Of a stretch of 64,000 nt of DNA, positions 36,784 through 48,224 are shown piece after piece. The notes below the pieces were generated by a model that saw only the letters and a list, made by a program, of their open reading frames with translations, was not told where the DNA came from and did not search any database. The DNA comes from Linanthus parryae (lineage: Eukaryota; Streptophyta; Magnoliopsida; Ericales; Polemoniaceae): the NCBI GenBank assembly GCA_023055425.1, contig JALGPY010000005.1, positions 6,287,501 through 6,351,500 on the forward strand. The letters are read 5' to 3'. The translations under genes were made by a program, and so were the position numbers. Within the stretch, counting starts at the first letter, position 1. Each line of letters opens with the position of its first letter.

Positions 36784-36856
36784 TGGAGATGCGGGGGATC
36801 GAACCCCGTGTTTCTTGCATGCAAAGCAAGCACTCAACCATTCGAGCGACATCCCC
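36784..36856 (-). tRNA. tRNA-Ala (anticodon TGC), divergent
   Basis: Minus strand 73 nt: acceptor GGGGATG pairs with CATCTCC, discriminator A, anticodon stem CTTGC/GCAAG around loop TTTGCAT (anticodon TGC), and intact T arm/box B (GGGGTTCGATCCCC). Compared with the common plant tRNA-Ala(TGC) as I recall it, the anticodon-stem changes are compensatory. The D arm is altered: GCTCGAATGG replaces GCTCAGATGG, so the conserved A14 is lost. A T4 terminator appears only about 60 nt downstream. It could be a functional variant or a young tRNA pseudogene. Confidence 0.75.
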
Positions 36857-38199
36857 GGACAGAAACAAATAGTTAATCTGGTATATGCCTATTACGAAAA
36901 GATAGAATGCCAAGTAATAATGGTTTTAATAGGGAAATTACAATTCGTAACTCTGTTAACAGGTTTTAGTTGGGTAATTTTGAATTCTAAGGGACAAAAC
37001 CTAAATGGATGTCCCCAGCTAACCAAATATGAGAAGATAGTTAATCAGGATTGGAGCTGTGGATCTGGAAAAACTACAAAGGAAAAGGCAATGTGAAGGG
37101 CCACTCATGTACCTAAAATATAATGCTACCAGTCCATGGAATATTGAAGGATCACATAATCGAAAGGTAAAATGTAATACTACTAAACTAGATATGATGC
37201 TAAAGAAGTATAGCTTGCAAGGGTTGTGGAAAAGTGTAACCTTTTCAAAATAATCTTCCATGAGAAGTTTAATAACACAGCTAGAAACTCGTCCAACGCT
37301 AGCTCTGAGAAGTTAAAACTATTCTGAATGGATCACTACCTTCGACCTGCATCAACAATTGTGTATAACCATTAATTCATCTGAGTGTCTCTAACAATAT
37401 TACATTAGGGAAAAAGAAATAAACAGGCTAAATGCATGTGTCTTAAGTTATACTGTACTTTGTACACCACCAATACCAAGCTATTAGTGGGTTGTAAAAC
37501 TAAACATTTATTAAGAAATTAGGAAATTTTGATAATTGCATCAAAAGTAAAAACTGACCTACCAATATACAATAATACAACTGGTAAACCCCTAGGGCTG
37601 ACCGAAGGAAGTTAATTAGTTCCATAAAGTAAATCAACTGGATACAAAGCGATCTGATCTATTCAAACCAGTGACCCACATATGTTTTATGAAACCGGAA
37701 AAAGGGTTAATATGAACCTTAGCCCATAGACATATGAGACTGTGAGGTCCTTGGGTCTTATGAGTAAAGCGGACAGTAAATAACATTCCATGAATGAAAA
37801 ACACCTAACAATTACAAAGCCAAGAGTACCAAGTTCTCCTTTCAGCATAACTAGTTGCATCAAAGCAACATTACAAAACTAATAACTATTAAATTTAATT
37901 GGAGTCATCCTTAATGCAATATATTATGATGTTCGTAACGTTTAGAAATAAACAGACAAACAATGTGTTTAAAAGTTAAGCGAAATACTTCCTACCGATC
38001 ACAAAAGGAGAATTAGAAATATACTTATAATAAGTTGGCAACTGACTTGAGGATAAGCACATAGCAATAGCCAAGACTGAAGTTTTGAAGAGAAAAAAGG
38101 GTGAAGTAAAGTAAAAAAAATTGCCTTAATAAAATGCCCAAATGACAAAACCGACGTCCATGATGCTTTAACTTTGAGAGGATATACCAAAAACATGAT
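36857..38199. other. Non-coding region
   Basis: No recognisable coding or RNA gene. Confidence 0.45.
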
Positions 38200-39110
38200 A
38201 TGAATTGCATCATTTGAAGGCGATTTAATTCTATAACTATGTGAGGATAAGGGATAACCTAACAACACAATATGAATGGAACCATTGTATGTCTATATAA
38301 AATAAGAATGCCAAGCTACAATGCAGGCCTGTAGCATCACTGTGGAAAAAAAAGGAGATCTTCTTTATTTCCTTGGCCAAGGATTGAGATGCCATAGGGG
38401 CCAAATGATTCAATTAATTGTCTAAGTATAAGTTGGGAGGCCCAAACTTATACTAGATCGGATAGGTAGGTGATAGTCCAACCAAGGGTTCCATCCATGA
38501 CTCCAATGTTCTCAGATAGCATCATAAATATAATTTTTTTCTTTTCGCATAACCATGATGCTTAAGATTTTGCGATGATATCCCAACACCACGATATGGA
38601 TGGGCATCATTGTAACTCGATATCTACTTTTTCTACTATATGTATTTGGATAGATATAGTAACTCGAAATATGCTTATAACTCTGTCAGCATATCCTAAC
38701 AACGCAATATGAACAGCACCATCGTATCTCTATATACAATAAGAATCCTCAGTTGTGCCTAACCATGACATCTGTAACTTTGCGGAGACTCCAAGAACAT
38801 GCTACGAATGACAGCATTTTATCTCTAATTGTCTATATACAATAGGAATGCAAATTAACCGTGTAGGGTCACTATATCTCGGATATACAGTAGGAGTTCC
38901 AATTGTACTTGACACCAATGTTATCAAACAACTTCGGGAATTTCAATTTCTGTTTTTCGCTGAACCACGACATTTGTATCTCGCAGGCATCCAGACAACA
39001 CGATAAGAATGGCATCAGACCATCAGTGTATCTCTATATACATACGAATGCCAAGTACTGCGTAGCACCACTATATCTCAGATATACAGTAGGAGCTCCG
39101 AGTGCCGATC
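38200..39110. repeat. Degenerate dispersed/tandem repeat, about five copies
   Basis: A block of the form AACACGATATGAATGGCATC, then ATTGTATCTCTATATACAAT and AGAATGCCAA recurs near 38260, 38590, 38696, 38795 and 38995, with irregular spacing of 100-330 bp and heavy divergence. ATATCTCGGATATACAGTAGGAG also occurs twice (about 38874 and 39074). Confidence 0.6.
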
Positions 39111-40037
39111 TCTCCCGACACCAATTTTCTCAAATACCATTGTTGCCCATCATTATACCTCTCCACATAAATAAATTAATTTTACACTACAAACTATTAG
39201 AATATAATTCATCCGACTATCACTCATCCGTTTCGGGCATTCTATTAATCATAATACTACTAATTACAGCCCTTCAAAACAATGTCTTTCAACACTAGTA
39301 GTTTTCAATCAAACAGTAATAATTTATAGAACCAAAAATTGGGAATCCATTAGTACATAACAGACAATGCTATTGAAATCATGAGGCTCCAACTTAGAAA
39401 ACCTAATTAGCCATCCAAATCCCCAATAGAGGAACCTTAGCATTCAATAGAAAAGAATAGATTCATGCAATTTACAATCCACATGCCTAAGGATACACAC
39501 AGTTTCAATTCAGAAACCCTAAACCTTGAATTTCTCAAATTATCACCACTTTGAAATCAACGACGGCAGAGAGGAGGCGCATAAACTTACCGTACACGTG
39601 GTCGGTCGTCGACGGCCGGACGGCTGAAGCAAGAGCACGTTCATCGTCGATCCTCGCCGGCCGTCGGTGACTGTCGTCAGCCACGGTAATTTCTGTTCTA
39701 GTCAATTGAGGGAAAACACACACTTTTACGGTTTTACCATTGACGTGGATCTGGTAGCTCTGGGGTGGGTTCTTTCCGTAAATACAAAAGAGTATTGGGC
39801 CACAAAAATAAATTTTAAAACTGGACTCGACCATTAGCAAACTGGGCCTTGGTTTGTTGGAGGAGCCCAATAACAACAACACTCGGGTAAGAGTTTAATC
39901 CACTAAGCCCAACCTATAACGACAATCCGTGGTTTTCCGTACCAGTTTGCGCACACCTAGACTAATCCACAAAAATCTGGGATATGCTTACAGTTTCTAC
40001 ATATGGCTAGTTAAATTCTCAATGGTCCCTTTCTTGA
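39111..40037. other. Unassigned region with a GC-richer, exon-like patch
   Basis: Around 39560-39720 the base composition rises, and the minus strand shows a good donor (ACG|GTAAGTTTATG at about 39589). This could be the first exon of an unrecognised minus-strand transcript running through 36-39.7 kb, but no protein family was recognised and no further exon could be linked. Confidence 0.3.
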
Positions 40038-40149
40038 GGTTAATGCGATCTGCTAGAACATGCATGTGCATTTCGTCCAAACATATTGGCCCCGGTTAAT
40101 GCGATCTGCTAGAACATGCATGTGCATTTCGTCCAAACATATTGGCCCC
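40038..40149. repeat. Perfect 56-bp tandem duplication
   Basis: The 56-bp unit beginning GGTTAATGCGATCTGCTAGA and ending ACATATTGGCCCC occurs twice head to tail with no visible difference (40038-40093, 40094-40149). Confidence 0.9.
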
Positions 40150-40745
40150 GTTTGGAAAAGCTAAATTAATAAGTTAACTAATTAAATTTAAAACATTAAT
40201 CTGATATTTTAAAAGCCGAACCCGAATATTATTAAACCATTTTTCACTCTGTCACTAAACCGGATTCGGACTTTTGTATTTAAATCATTTTCATTGTTTC
40301 AATCACTTAATCAGATCCAGGTAAGGCCTAACCAAATCCGATAGGACCTAGCCAATCACACACTAACCTACCAAAGAGCGTCACATTAGTAAACCACCCA
40401 ACCGGATTCGGGTCGGACTCAACCGAGACCTGGTCGGACCATGCCGGAGCCGGTTGTGCTTTAGCTGGATTTAGTTCTTTTTCTGCAAAAGTCTGATTTT
40501 TTCGCCAAAAAGTTAATCCATCCAATAATCTAGTTTTGCCACACCCACACATTGATAAAGGATGGCGAAGTAATCAATGGAGATCACTTTCAAATGAAAC
40601 GAAACAGCCCATCAATTACATATTTGCCACTCACTATACATCTATACATCAAATTTATCATCTTCATTTGATCATTTCAATTTCACTTCAAGAAACAAAA
40701 CAGAGAAAGAAGAAAGGCAGGCACAACATATGCATATTGATCCTT
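40150..40745. other. Non-coding, 3' flank of the LIFEGUARD-like gene
   Basis: Contains CCGGATTCGGGTCGGACTC-type degenerate repeats near 40250-40450 and presumably the 3' untranslated region of the gene ending at 40746. Confidence 0.4.
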
Positions 40746-42571
40746 TCATGTATCAGCAGCTCTGAAGATGGTGAACACCGATAAGAAAAGGTTGATGATG
40801 TCCAAATACAAGGCCACCGACGCCCAAATGTACTCGTCGTATGAGTAACGTTTTATCAGGTTGTCCGTGTCGTAAATTATGTATCCGCAGAATATGATCG
40901 ACGCCAAACACCCGAATATCATCAACGACACTTTACCCAGCGGGAAGAACAACTACAAATTTGCAAATAAAAGAAGAATAAATAAATCTCATAATTAAAA
41001 TGACTCGGGCAAATGAATAGCAAAACTTTAATAAAATATTTAATTGGCGTGTACGTATGTACTTATGTACCTACCTGAATGAGAGAAAATATTAGAAGCC
41101 CAAAAATAGCAGAAAACAAAAAGGGTTCGAGGAAGTTGAAGTCGTATCCCTTTCGTGCAGCCCAGAATGTGTATAACGTGAGCGATACCACCACCGCGGT
41201 TGTCAATATCACTGATTCTAGAATCACCTTCCCTGTAAAATGTTAATGAGGTTTCGGTCAGTAAATGTTAAATGTGAACTCAGTCAGAATATTTGTGTAT
41301 TTGTTCAAACGCATTTTTGATCAAAAGTCATAATAATAGGGGCACTAGTACAATTTTGAATAAGTGAATGGTAGCAATTGCCACCCCCAAATTATGTATA
41401 CTGATTTCAAAATTACACTGGAAAAGTAAACCAGTCTAAAAAGATTGGGATTAATAGAGTCGTTATTGTGAAAGTTAATAGACAGTCATTGAGTTACCCA
41501 ATACACCTCTGTCCCAGCTCTTCCCATCATTTTGACTTTTACCACTATTCACTGTGTCACTTTGACTCGGTGATTTGGATAGTAAAGTAATTTAATTTTT
41601 TGATAATTTTTTCATGGTGTTGTAGAGTATAAGTTGCTCTATAACACTGTCAAAAAATTGTCGAAAAATCGCATTATTTTGCTATCGAAATCACCCGGTC
41701 AAAGTGACCCATATACGAGTCAAATATTCCCAATGATGGGCAAGAGCTGGGACAGAGTAGTACTTGAACTCAAAGACATCTAGGCGAGTTAGCCGACAGC
41801 TTTGAGTAACAAATCTATAAAAGGAGGTATTAAGGAAAAATTTGAGAAAGTCAGGGCGTTTACCACCACCCGATGAACGTAAAACAAGAGAATTACTACT
41901 TACCACTGGTAAAAGCACAGGTCAATCCCACTGCAAAGGCAATACTGATGGTAAACACCCCAAGCAGTAAATAATTCACCGGGTGTCTCTGATGGTAATA
42001 ATACAACGGACACATCACTGTACAAAAAACACAAAAACCCATAAATCAGTTACCAGAGTGGGTAAAAACACAGATAAATACACTCTGATTCTTCTCTTTT
42101 GTTATATTTGAATTTTTTAACTTGCTTCTGGCTCACTTTATAAAAATAACAAAAGCGATGCGATTTTTTGATGATTCCACCGTGTTGTACTTGTACAACA
42201 ACTTTTATTCTACAACTACATGAAAAAATTATCAAACTTGTATTATTTTATTATTCAAATCACCGGATCAAAATAACACAATGAATAAAAGTTGTAGTAG
42301 TACGAGGAGTTTACGTACCGATGAAGGGCAGGAAAAAGAGAAGGATATAGAGAGCCAAGCCAGTTCCCGTGGTGGCGAAGAAGAGTGCGACTGGTTCCAC
42401 AAAGACTACGACGGCGGCGACGGCGACTGTTACAAGCAATTGAACGGTGAGGATTGAGTATATCTTACGAATGAAAGCCCACCGGAGCTGGGGGTTCTCC
42501 AGCATCATTGGGTAGAGCGGCCTTGTGCCGCTTTCCACGTCATCTTTCCGGTAAGCCCTTTCCCACATCAT
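40746..42571 (-). CDS. LIFEGUARD / BI1-like (TMBIM family) membrane protein, four exons
   Basis: CDS = complement(40746..40952, 41075..41232, 41904..42017, 42319..42571), 732 nt, 243 aa; all introns GT..AG and in phase. The protein begins MMWERAYRKDDVESG, then PLYPMMLENPQLRWAFIRKI, and ends DIINLFLSVFTIFRAADT. About seven hydrophobic segments follow the soluble N-terminus (YSILTVQLLVTVAVAAVVVF, ALYILLFFLPFI, YLLLGVFTISIAFAVGL, VILTTAVVVSLTLYTFW, FLFSAIFGLLIFSLIQ, LMIFGCLASIIFCGYII, ASVALYLDIINLFLSVF). Typical TMBIM landmarks are QLRWAFIRKIYSIL, FWAARKGYDFNFLEPFL and YIIYDTDNLIKRYSYDEYI. Length fits plant LFG/BIL proteins, ER/vacuole/Golgi membrane proteins that modulate cell death and calcium. 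Introns 1 and 2 each host a Stowaway-like MITE. Which LFG paralogue it is cannot be told. Confidence 0.92.
41502..41762. mobile_element. Stowaway-like MITE, copy d, in LIFEGUARD-like intron 2
   Basis: Flanked by TA. The ends TACACCTCTGTCCCAGCTC and mirrored TACTACTCTGTCCCAGCTC, with the GACTTTTACCACTATTCA.. interior mirrored at the right. Confidence 0.85.
42079..42302. mobile_element. Stowaway-like MITE, copy e (diverged), in LIFEGUARD-like intron 1
   Basis: Flanked by TA, with the family interior (TTTTATTCTACAACTACATG and ATTCAAATCACCGGATCAAA). The left half is degraded. Confidence 0.6.
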
Positions 42572-42687
42572 TTTTTCCCAAACTTCTCTAAATAGAATGT
42601 GTGTTGGGGTTGAGATTGATTCTGCAAATTGGAATTGGAATTGCTTTGGAAGTGCGTTGAATGGGTGTTGGGAGGGGTATAAATGAA

Positions 42688-42695
42688 TTTATATT
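42688..42695 (-). promoter_or_regulatory. Probable TATA box of the LIFEGUARD-like gene
   Basis: The minus strand reads AAATATAAAT about 117 bp upstream of the ATG at 42571. Confidence 0.5.
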
Positions 42696-42699
42696 TAAG

Positions 42700-43540
42700 G
42701 GTTGGGGTGTTATTGTGGATATTTGTAGAAACTTCTTGATTCCTCTGGCACGTATGAGGTTCACACGTGTGTGTGATTCTGTTGGGACTAGGAAGAGAGT
42801 TCGCGGTTGTTCTAAAATTCTAAACTCCAGATGCATCTCTCAAGCAAATAAATTCATTATCTCACAACAAAAGAAGAGTAATTGCTAATTTCACCCCGGG
42901 GTTTCAACTAATTGCCCAAATTATTCTTTATCGAGTTGACTGCGGTCCAGATTTGACTCTGACACCGGAGTTATTATATAACAGGCGTTATTAATTGTTT
43001 TGCTAAAATTTTACGTTAGATACAAGCCATTTTTCTATGTGCGTTGATTATTCGGTGTTTGAGTTTATACTGTGAATTGCATAATTAACGAGCTTTACTT
43101 GAAGTATTATGTATTATTTTTCACTTTTACGATGTCTTGGTGTGTTAATGTTGTTTGGACAGGAGCTTAGGTGATCTAGAGAGCGTTGAGGTCGAGATGA
43201 CAGTGGAAAGAGGTTCCAAAATTTAAGAACTGAAGCGAAGAATAGCAGGTGGGGAGCTAGGTGGGATAGGGAGAAAACATGGGGTCAAAACGTGACATGA
43301 AATAGCTAATTGAATATGGAAGTCATTAGTTCATAACCCAGAACTTGTCATGACCTCCATTCCTAGTTCGGCGAGACACAATCATGACCCAAATCTGTAA
43401 CAAATGGTGGATTTTTCTAAGTGCAGAGAGTAAACCTATCATGACCCAAATTTGTAAGTCTTGACCTACATTCTTATTCGGGCGATAGGTTCAAAAGAAG
43501 TTTAAAAGATTTTGCTGTTGAGTAGGTGATGTGCTTGCAC
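42700..43540. other. Intergenic region
   Basis: Upstream flank of the LIFEGUARD-like gene. A duplicated phrase ATCATGACCCAAAT(C/T)TGTAA occurs near 43382 and 43438; otherwise nothing recognised. Confidence 0.45.
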
Positions 43541-43651
43541 GTCGTGATTAGGGATGGCAATGCGGTTCGATCCGATCCGAAATCCGAGTGATTCGATCCG
43601 AATGGATCAAGTCCGAATCCGATCCATTTTAAAATGGTTCGGATGTGGATA

Positions 43652-44946
43652 TTAGAGCATCTCCAACCATCCTCCATTTCTCCATATTTGGTGATTTTTT
43701 TGAAGATTTTAGTCTCCAACCTCAAATCTCCATTTCTCTATTTCTCCAAAAAAAAATGGAGATTTTCTTTAGGCCTCCAACCATGTTTGACCAAGAAATC
43801 ACCATTTCCCATTCTCTATTTTTTCTCCATTTAATCGATTACGTGTAAAATGAATAATTTAACTCTAATTGTGTATATTAGTGACTTAAAAAATATATAT
43901 TATTGGTAAAAGTATGATATATTGACAATTGTTAACTATTACAAATAAAAATAATAATATAAGTTTATATTCATTCTATTAACTTATAAATAAAAATTAA
44001 AATGAATATTTTTCGACAAAACATTAATATAAAAACGTGAAGACATACAAATATTACCAAATAAAAATATTACAAAAAAAAAATATAAAGACATTACATG
44101 AAAATGTAATACGTGGTTAAAAATAAAAACATCGGAAACGATTCTAAGAAAGCACATGAAATGATAATTTATTTCAGACTTTCTCCACCTAAGAAGTCGC
44201 ATATGTAGCTTGAACTATGGGGTCCTTCAGGCTCGATTAGCAATCGTAAGAGGAGGAGCTCGTTTTTGGGATAAAGATGATTTACATCAAATTATGCTAG
44301 CTTGCTTTATAATGCATAACATGATAGTGGAACAAGAGCGTGATCAATATCTGAATGGTTACACTTTTGATGATGAGCAACAACCCACTAACCTAGCCTA
44401 CGGAATTTCATCTTCGGTGCCTCCTGTTGTGATTTCCAGAGAATATAATAGGACAACATTCATGGATTTCCTTGGTCGCGATCGAGATTTGATAAATGAC
44501 GGTGAGCCTCATGAGCTACGAAGAAGACTCGTTGCATACTTGTGTGATATGCGTGATCAAACAGAAAATGAAGGTCAATGAGATGTACTGTGTGAAATTT
44601 TAATCATTTGATGTATGAATTAATTTATAATTTAAATTATCATATTCAAATTAAATTGCTAAAAGTTATGTTGAAACTAGCATTAATAACTTTTTGAAGG
44701 AATTTTGGTGTTAATCATTGGAGACTGAAATCTCCATTCTCCATAAATGGCGAAATGGAGATATATATTATTTTATGATTTGAAGTAAAATTTGATTGTA
44801 TTGGTTGGAGACTAAAATCTCCATTCTTCCTCCAAAAATGGAGAAATGGAGAAATGAAGGTAGAATGGTTGGAGGCTGCTCCATTTTTTTCTACCAAAAA
44901 TAGAGAATGGAAGAAAAAATGGAGACAATGGTTGGAGATGCTCTTA
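43652..44946. mobile_element. PIF/Harbinger derivative with TTA target duplication
   Basis: The element is 43655-44943. The left end GAGCATCTCCAACCAT and right end (reverse complement GAGCATCTCCAACCAT) are identical over 16 bp, with long imperfect inverted subterminal repeats rich in CTCCATTT. TTA lies on both sides (43652-43654, 44944-44946), as expected for PIF/Harbinger. It retains only the C-terminal part of a transposase gene. Confidence 0.88.
44210..44581 (+). pseudogene. Truncated PIF/Harbinger transposase, C-terminal 123 aa
   Basis: The frame reads YGVLQARLAIVRGGARFWDK, then DLHQIMLACFIMHNMIVEQE and a tail ending MRDQTENEGQ. This is the C-terminal end of plant Harbinger nucleases (FGVLQARFAIVRGPARFWDKEDL..IMHNMIVEDE). 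The upstream part with the catalytic Asp residues and the ERAFG Glu is missing: sequence before 44210 is AT-rich and non-coding, and TIRs lie close on both sides. It is an internally deleted, non-autonomous copy whose remaining frame is still open. Confidence 0.85.
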
Positions 44947-45582
44947 GAAATCAAAATTCGATCCGTATCAGGATTCGATCCAAATATATTAGGATATCCG
45001 ATGGATATCCGACCCGAAAGGATCCGAACACCCTTTTTTTTACGAAAACACCCTTAGAGTCATAAAAAATCATGTTTTTACCTATATATATGAACACATT
45101 ACACAAATCACTACGCATTATGTTTTTAGGCCTGGAGAAAATTGTCCACTATAGTTTGTGTTATTTTGATTGAATTTGAAGACAATTTTAGACATTATTG
45201 TTTTCTTAAACCTTTGAATGTTTTGCTTATATTTCTTGGTAGATTTACGTTTTTCATATTGGTAAAATACTTTTAATATTTTTTTTTTAGGCAGTTTTTT
45301 TTTTTTTTTGTGGTGACTCTTTTTACGTATTTTTCTGAATTTGTTGTGTATTTTTTTATGAGAAGTAAAATAATGCTCAGAATCCGAAACAGATCCGTTT
45401 TCTGGAGATTTGGATTGTCGGATACGGATATCGCAAATTAAATTCGGTCCAGATTCGATCCGAATCCGTTAAGATCCGGTCGGATTTGGATCGAATATGG
45501 ATCAACTTATTTTGATCGAATTCGGATATGGATACAGGTGGATCCGGTCCGAATCCGATCCATTGTCATCCCTAGTCGTGAC

Positions 45583-45936
45583 CTACAACGCCTAGAATTC
45601 GCGCTCAGTTGGTTGGGAACTTGATGCATGACCAACTTCGTCCGTTGACGGTGGGTACACTCTATTTGACAATCGCTAAATGAATAGGATTCATCGCTTT
45701 GAGCGATGATCACCACCCATTTTCAACAACCCGATATCGTTTGGGGTGTCAAATTACATATTTTTTAATTTTTTTTTTTTTTACTTTTTTCCAAGACTTT
45801 ATTGCGTAATAACTCGAGATTGACATCTTCTTTTGCGATTTCGTCAACTGAGAAAACGGAGGTAGAACAGCTGTTTGAAACAAAATTTAGCATAGTGGTA
45901 AGGATAGAATCAAGATAGAATCATATTAGGGCACCA
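45583..45936. other. Spacer between transposons
   Basis: AT-rich; nothing recognised. Confidence 0.45.
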
Positions 45937-47082
45937 ATTTTATAACGGGTAATTTACAGAAATCACCCCCAACTTTTAGTAAATAGGCACTAAGCATCCT
46001 CACTGTTTACGAATTATCAAAAGACACCCTTAAATTGTGCAAAAATAATGACATTAAACACCCTTGGACTACAAGTCTGTTAGTCAAAGGACGGAAACTT
46101 CTTTGCCATCCAAATTGTTTAAAATATACCCATTTTACCCATTTCTATCTCCTTTCTCTCCCTCGATCGTAAACCCGAGCACTGGCTTCTACCACATCCT
46201 CCTTCCTCGTCCAAATCCGCCATCGCAAACTCCTCGCCGCCGTCTCTTCCAGGTCCGTTATTCCATCTTCCCTTTCTCAACCAGCACCCCAAACGTGACC
46301 AGTTCCATTTTCGAATCCAATTTGCCATAACCAATTCAAACTGATACCCATAAATATGCGATTGAAATCCGTCGGTCACCAAAACACAAAAAATGGGGCC
46401 GATTGAAAATGTCCAGCGACGAGGCGTCCCTGGAGCCTCGCAGGAGCTTCATTTCAAATTTTGCAGTTTCAGTTCTTTCTTCGTCTCCCTCTTCTACAGT
46501 TCATACTTTGCAAAACCTCTGATTTTATTGTTATTTTTACTTTTTTAGGATGAGACATCTTCAACATCTGATTTTTACTTTTTTTGGGAAAATTATAGAG
46601 GAACTCAACCCAATCCGGGTCCTTGTGAATGGGAGCTAGATATACACTCGTCTTTACTATGCTTCTTGGTGCCACTGGACTCTTAAAAAGCCAGGGCAAT
46701 AAACTGAAGTATATTAACTTGAAATTGGAGAACTATGGTTCAAAATTATAGAAAATTGTTTTGGCATTGTCTCTGTTTGTTGGTGGGTGATGGAAGTGGA
46801 TGTTGTGTAGTAATTGGTTTTGGGCATTTGAGTTTGGTGCTGGTGTTGGTAGCTTAACAAGTTAGTATGGCTGTAGCGTCGTGGTGGGGGTGGGGCTTGT
46901 AGGAGAGAAGGGTATAAGTTAGAAATAGAGCTTATATACATGGGCAATTTGGTAAAAGCATTGATTTCCGTTAGTACAGTCATATATAAGGGTGTATCTT
47001 GATGATTCACAAACAGTAAGGGTAGTCAACGCCTATTTACCAAAACCCGGGATAAGTTTCTGTAAATTACCCATTTTATAAC
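45937..47082. mobile_element. Mutator-like element (MULE) with perfect 10-bp TSD
   Basis: The element is 45947-47072 (1126 bp). The terminal inverted repeats start GGGTAATTTACAGAAA on both sides and align over about 85-90 bp (sharing GTAAATAGGC, ACTGTTT, ACACCCTTA). The 10-bp sequence ATTTTATAAC lies at 45937-45946 and 47073-47082. There is no transposase. The interior is GC-richer than its surroundings around 46140-46500, with leader/exon-like features (CTCTTCCAG|GTCCGTT; an ATG-led frame MSSDEASLEPRRSFISNFA at about 46410). It is a possible gene-fragment carrier of unknown source. Confidence 0.9.
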
Positions 47083-47394
47083 TACACCTTATTTTAACAT
47101 CCCATTGCAGATACTCTTATGCAATTTCCCTTGGGCCATAAGCAATCATCGTACCTGTACGTTTTACCTATCAATCTACAACATAACTCATGAAAATAAG
47201 AGTTATTCAACATTCGAAAAAAAAGTTAGAGTTATTCAGTCCAAAGTTATGCTAAAGTCCAAAGTTATTGACGATTTAATAGACGACCACTTTGTAGATT
47301 TATCAGTCTTACCTAACTTTTTTTTTTGGGTAAAATAGGAGGGTAAAAGCCTAGAACAAAGACCTCAGTCTTACCTAACTTTCGTATACATCCC
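47083..47394. other. Non-coding spacer
   Basis: A short internal repeat of CAGTCTTACCTAACTTT occurs at about 47305 and 47367. No gene. Confidence 0.45.
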
Positions 47395-47760
47395 TAACAA
47401 CTGACACACACAATGAAATTGAGAAAACTAAATAAGAATAGAACAGTTGATTGGAATCCTTCAAATGCGCAGACCAAACAAGACGTGAAACACGTCGATA
47501 TACGGACAATGGAAGGCCGGTGGGGGTTGCTACCCTCGGTAGAAGGAAACCCATTAATTTCGTTTGTTCGTGCTGGAAGCTATATATGTGGCCAATAGTA
47601 CAAAAATTTACTGGTCCATACACGAGAAGAGATAAAATAGAAAAGAAACCAAGAGGACCGTATATAAGAGGAGCAAAATTCACGTTGCAGATAGAGTAGA
47701 GATCGATATTCATTCATACGTGTACTTCATAATCAATCTCGGACAAAGAAAATGAAAAAA
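47395..47760 (+). promoter_or_regulatory. Upstream duplicate of the chlorophyllase promoter (orphan copy)
   Basis: Shares ordered blocks with 48225-48545: GAGAAAACTAAA, CATTAATTTC, TTTACTGGTCCA, GTATATAAGAGGAG (TATA-like, 47661-47668), AAAATTCACGTTGCAGAT, TATTCATTCATAC, ACAAAGAAAATG. No chlorophyllase exon follows this copy; a tRNA-like relic and a Stowaway MITE do. Confidence 0.7.
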
Positions 47761-47799
47761 AAGAAAATGTACGAAAAAGATACAAACAAATAGCCAAGT

Positions 47800-47860
47800 T
47801 TGCATTTGGGAACTCGTGTAAGGACTCCAAACACTCTACCATTGAGCTATCACCCATTTC
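47800..47860 (-). repeat. tRNA-like relic, possible SINE head
   Basis: The minus strand reads GGTGATAGCTCAATGGTAGA, a good box A, followed about 25 nt later by CGAGTTCCCAAAT, a weak box B. No full cloverleaf can be folded. It could be a decayed tRNA-derived SINE. Confidence 0.35.
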
Positions 47861-47930
47861 GTGATGAAGGGAGTAACTTTAAGTAATTGGCATTTAAATA
47901 CCGTGCCATTAATAGACAACCACATCGCAC

Positions 47931-48192
47931 TACCGTTATTTATTCTGTATCAGCCTACTGCTCTTTTTGTCACTATTTTGACCCGATGATTTGATTAGCA
48001 AAACGATACAAAATATTATAACTTTTACAATCTTTACATGGTCTTGTAGAGTAAAGTTACTCTACAACACCATGGCAAAATTGTCTAAAAATGACTTTGC
48101 TTTGTTATTTAAATCACCGAGTCAAAGTCACCCAGTTACGGGTTGAAAAGTCAAAGCATAATTATACATGTACAAAAGAAACGGAGGTAGTA
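47931..48192. mobile_element. Stowaway-like MITE, copy f
   Basis: The right end AAAGAAACGGAGGTAGTA is intact and the left end diverged. Family interior present (TTTGACCCGATGATTTGATT, CTCTACAACACCATGGCAAA). It sits between the two promoter copies. Confidence 0.75.
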
Positions 48193-48224
48193 CATTTTAT
48201 CAGTCTTACCTAACTTTGCTACAT

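Larger units (their letters stand above)
43541..45582. mobile_element. hAT-like MITE (TAGGGATGRCAATG ends), split by a Harbinger derivative
   Basis: The element is 43549-45574. The left end TAGGGATGGCAATG and right end (reverse complement TAGGGATGACAATG) are inverted. Near-perfect 8-bp duplications flank it: GTCGTGAT (43541-43548) and GTCGTGAC (45575-45582). The subterminal parts are full of GATCCGAAT-type repeats on both strands. Without the nested Harbinger it would be about 737 bp. A smaller relative lies at 49665-50053. Confidence 0.8.

Noticed and set aside
39535..39882. 115-codon minus-strand open frame
   Set aside because: No recognisable family, and the best donor site in it has no partner exon; kept only as an exon-like patch.
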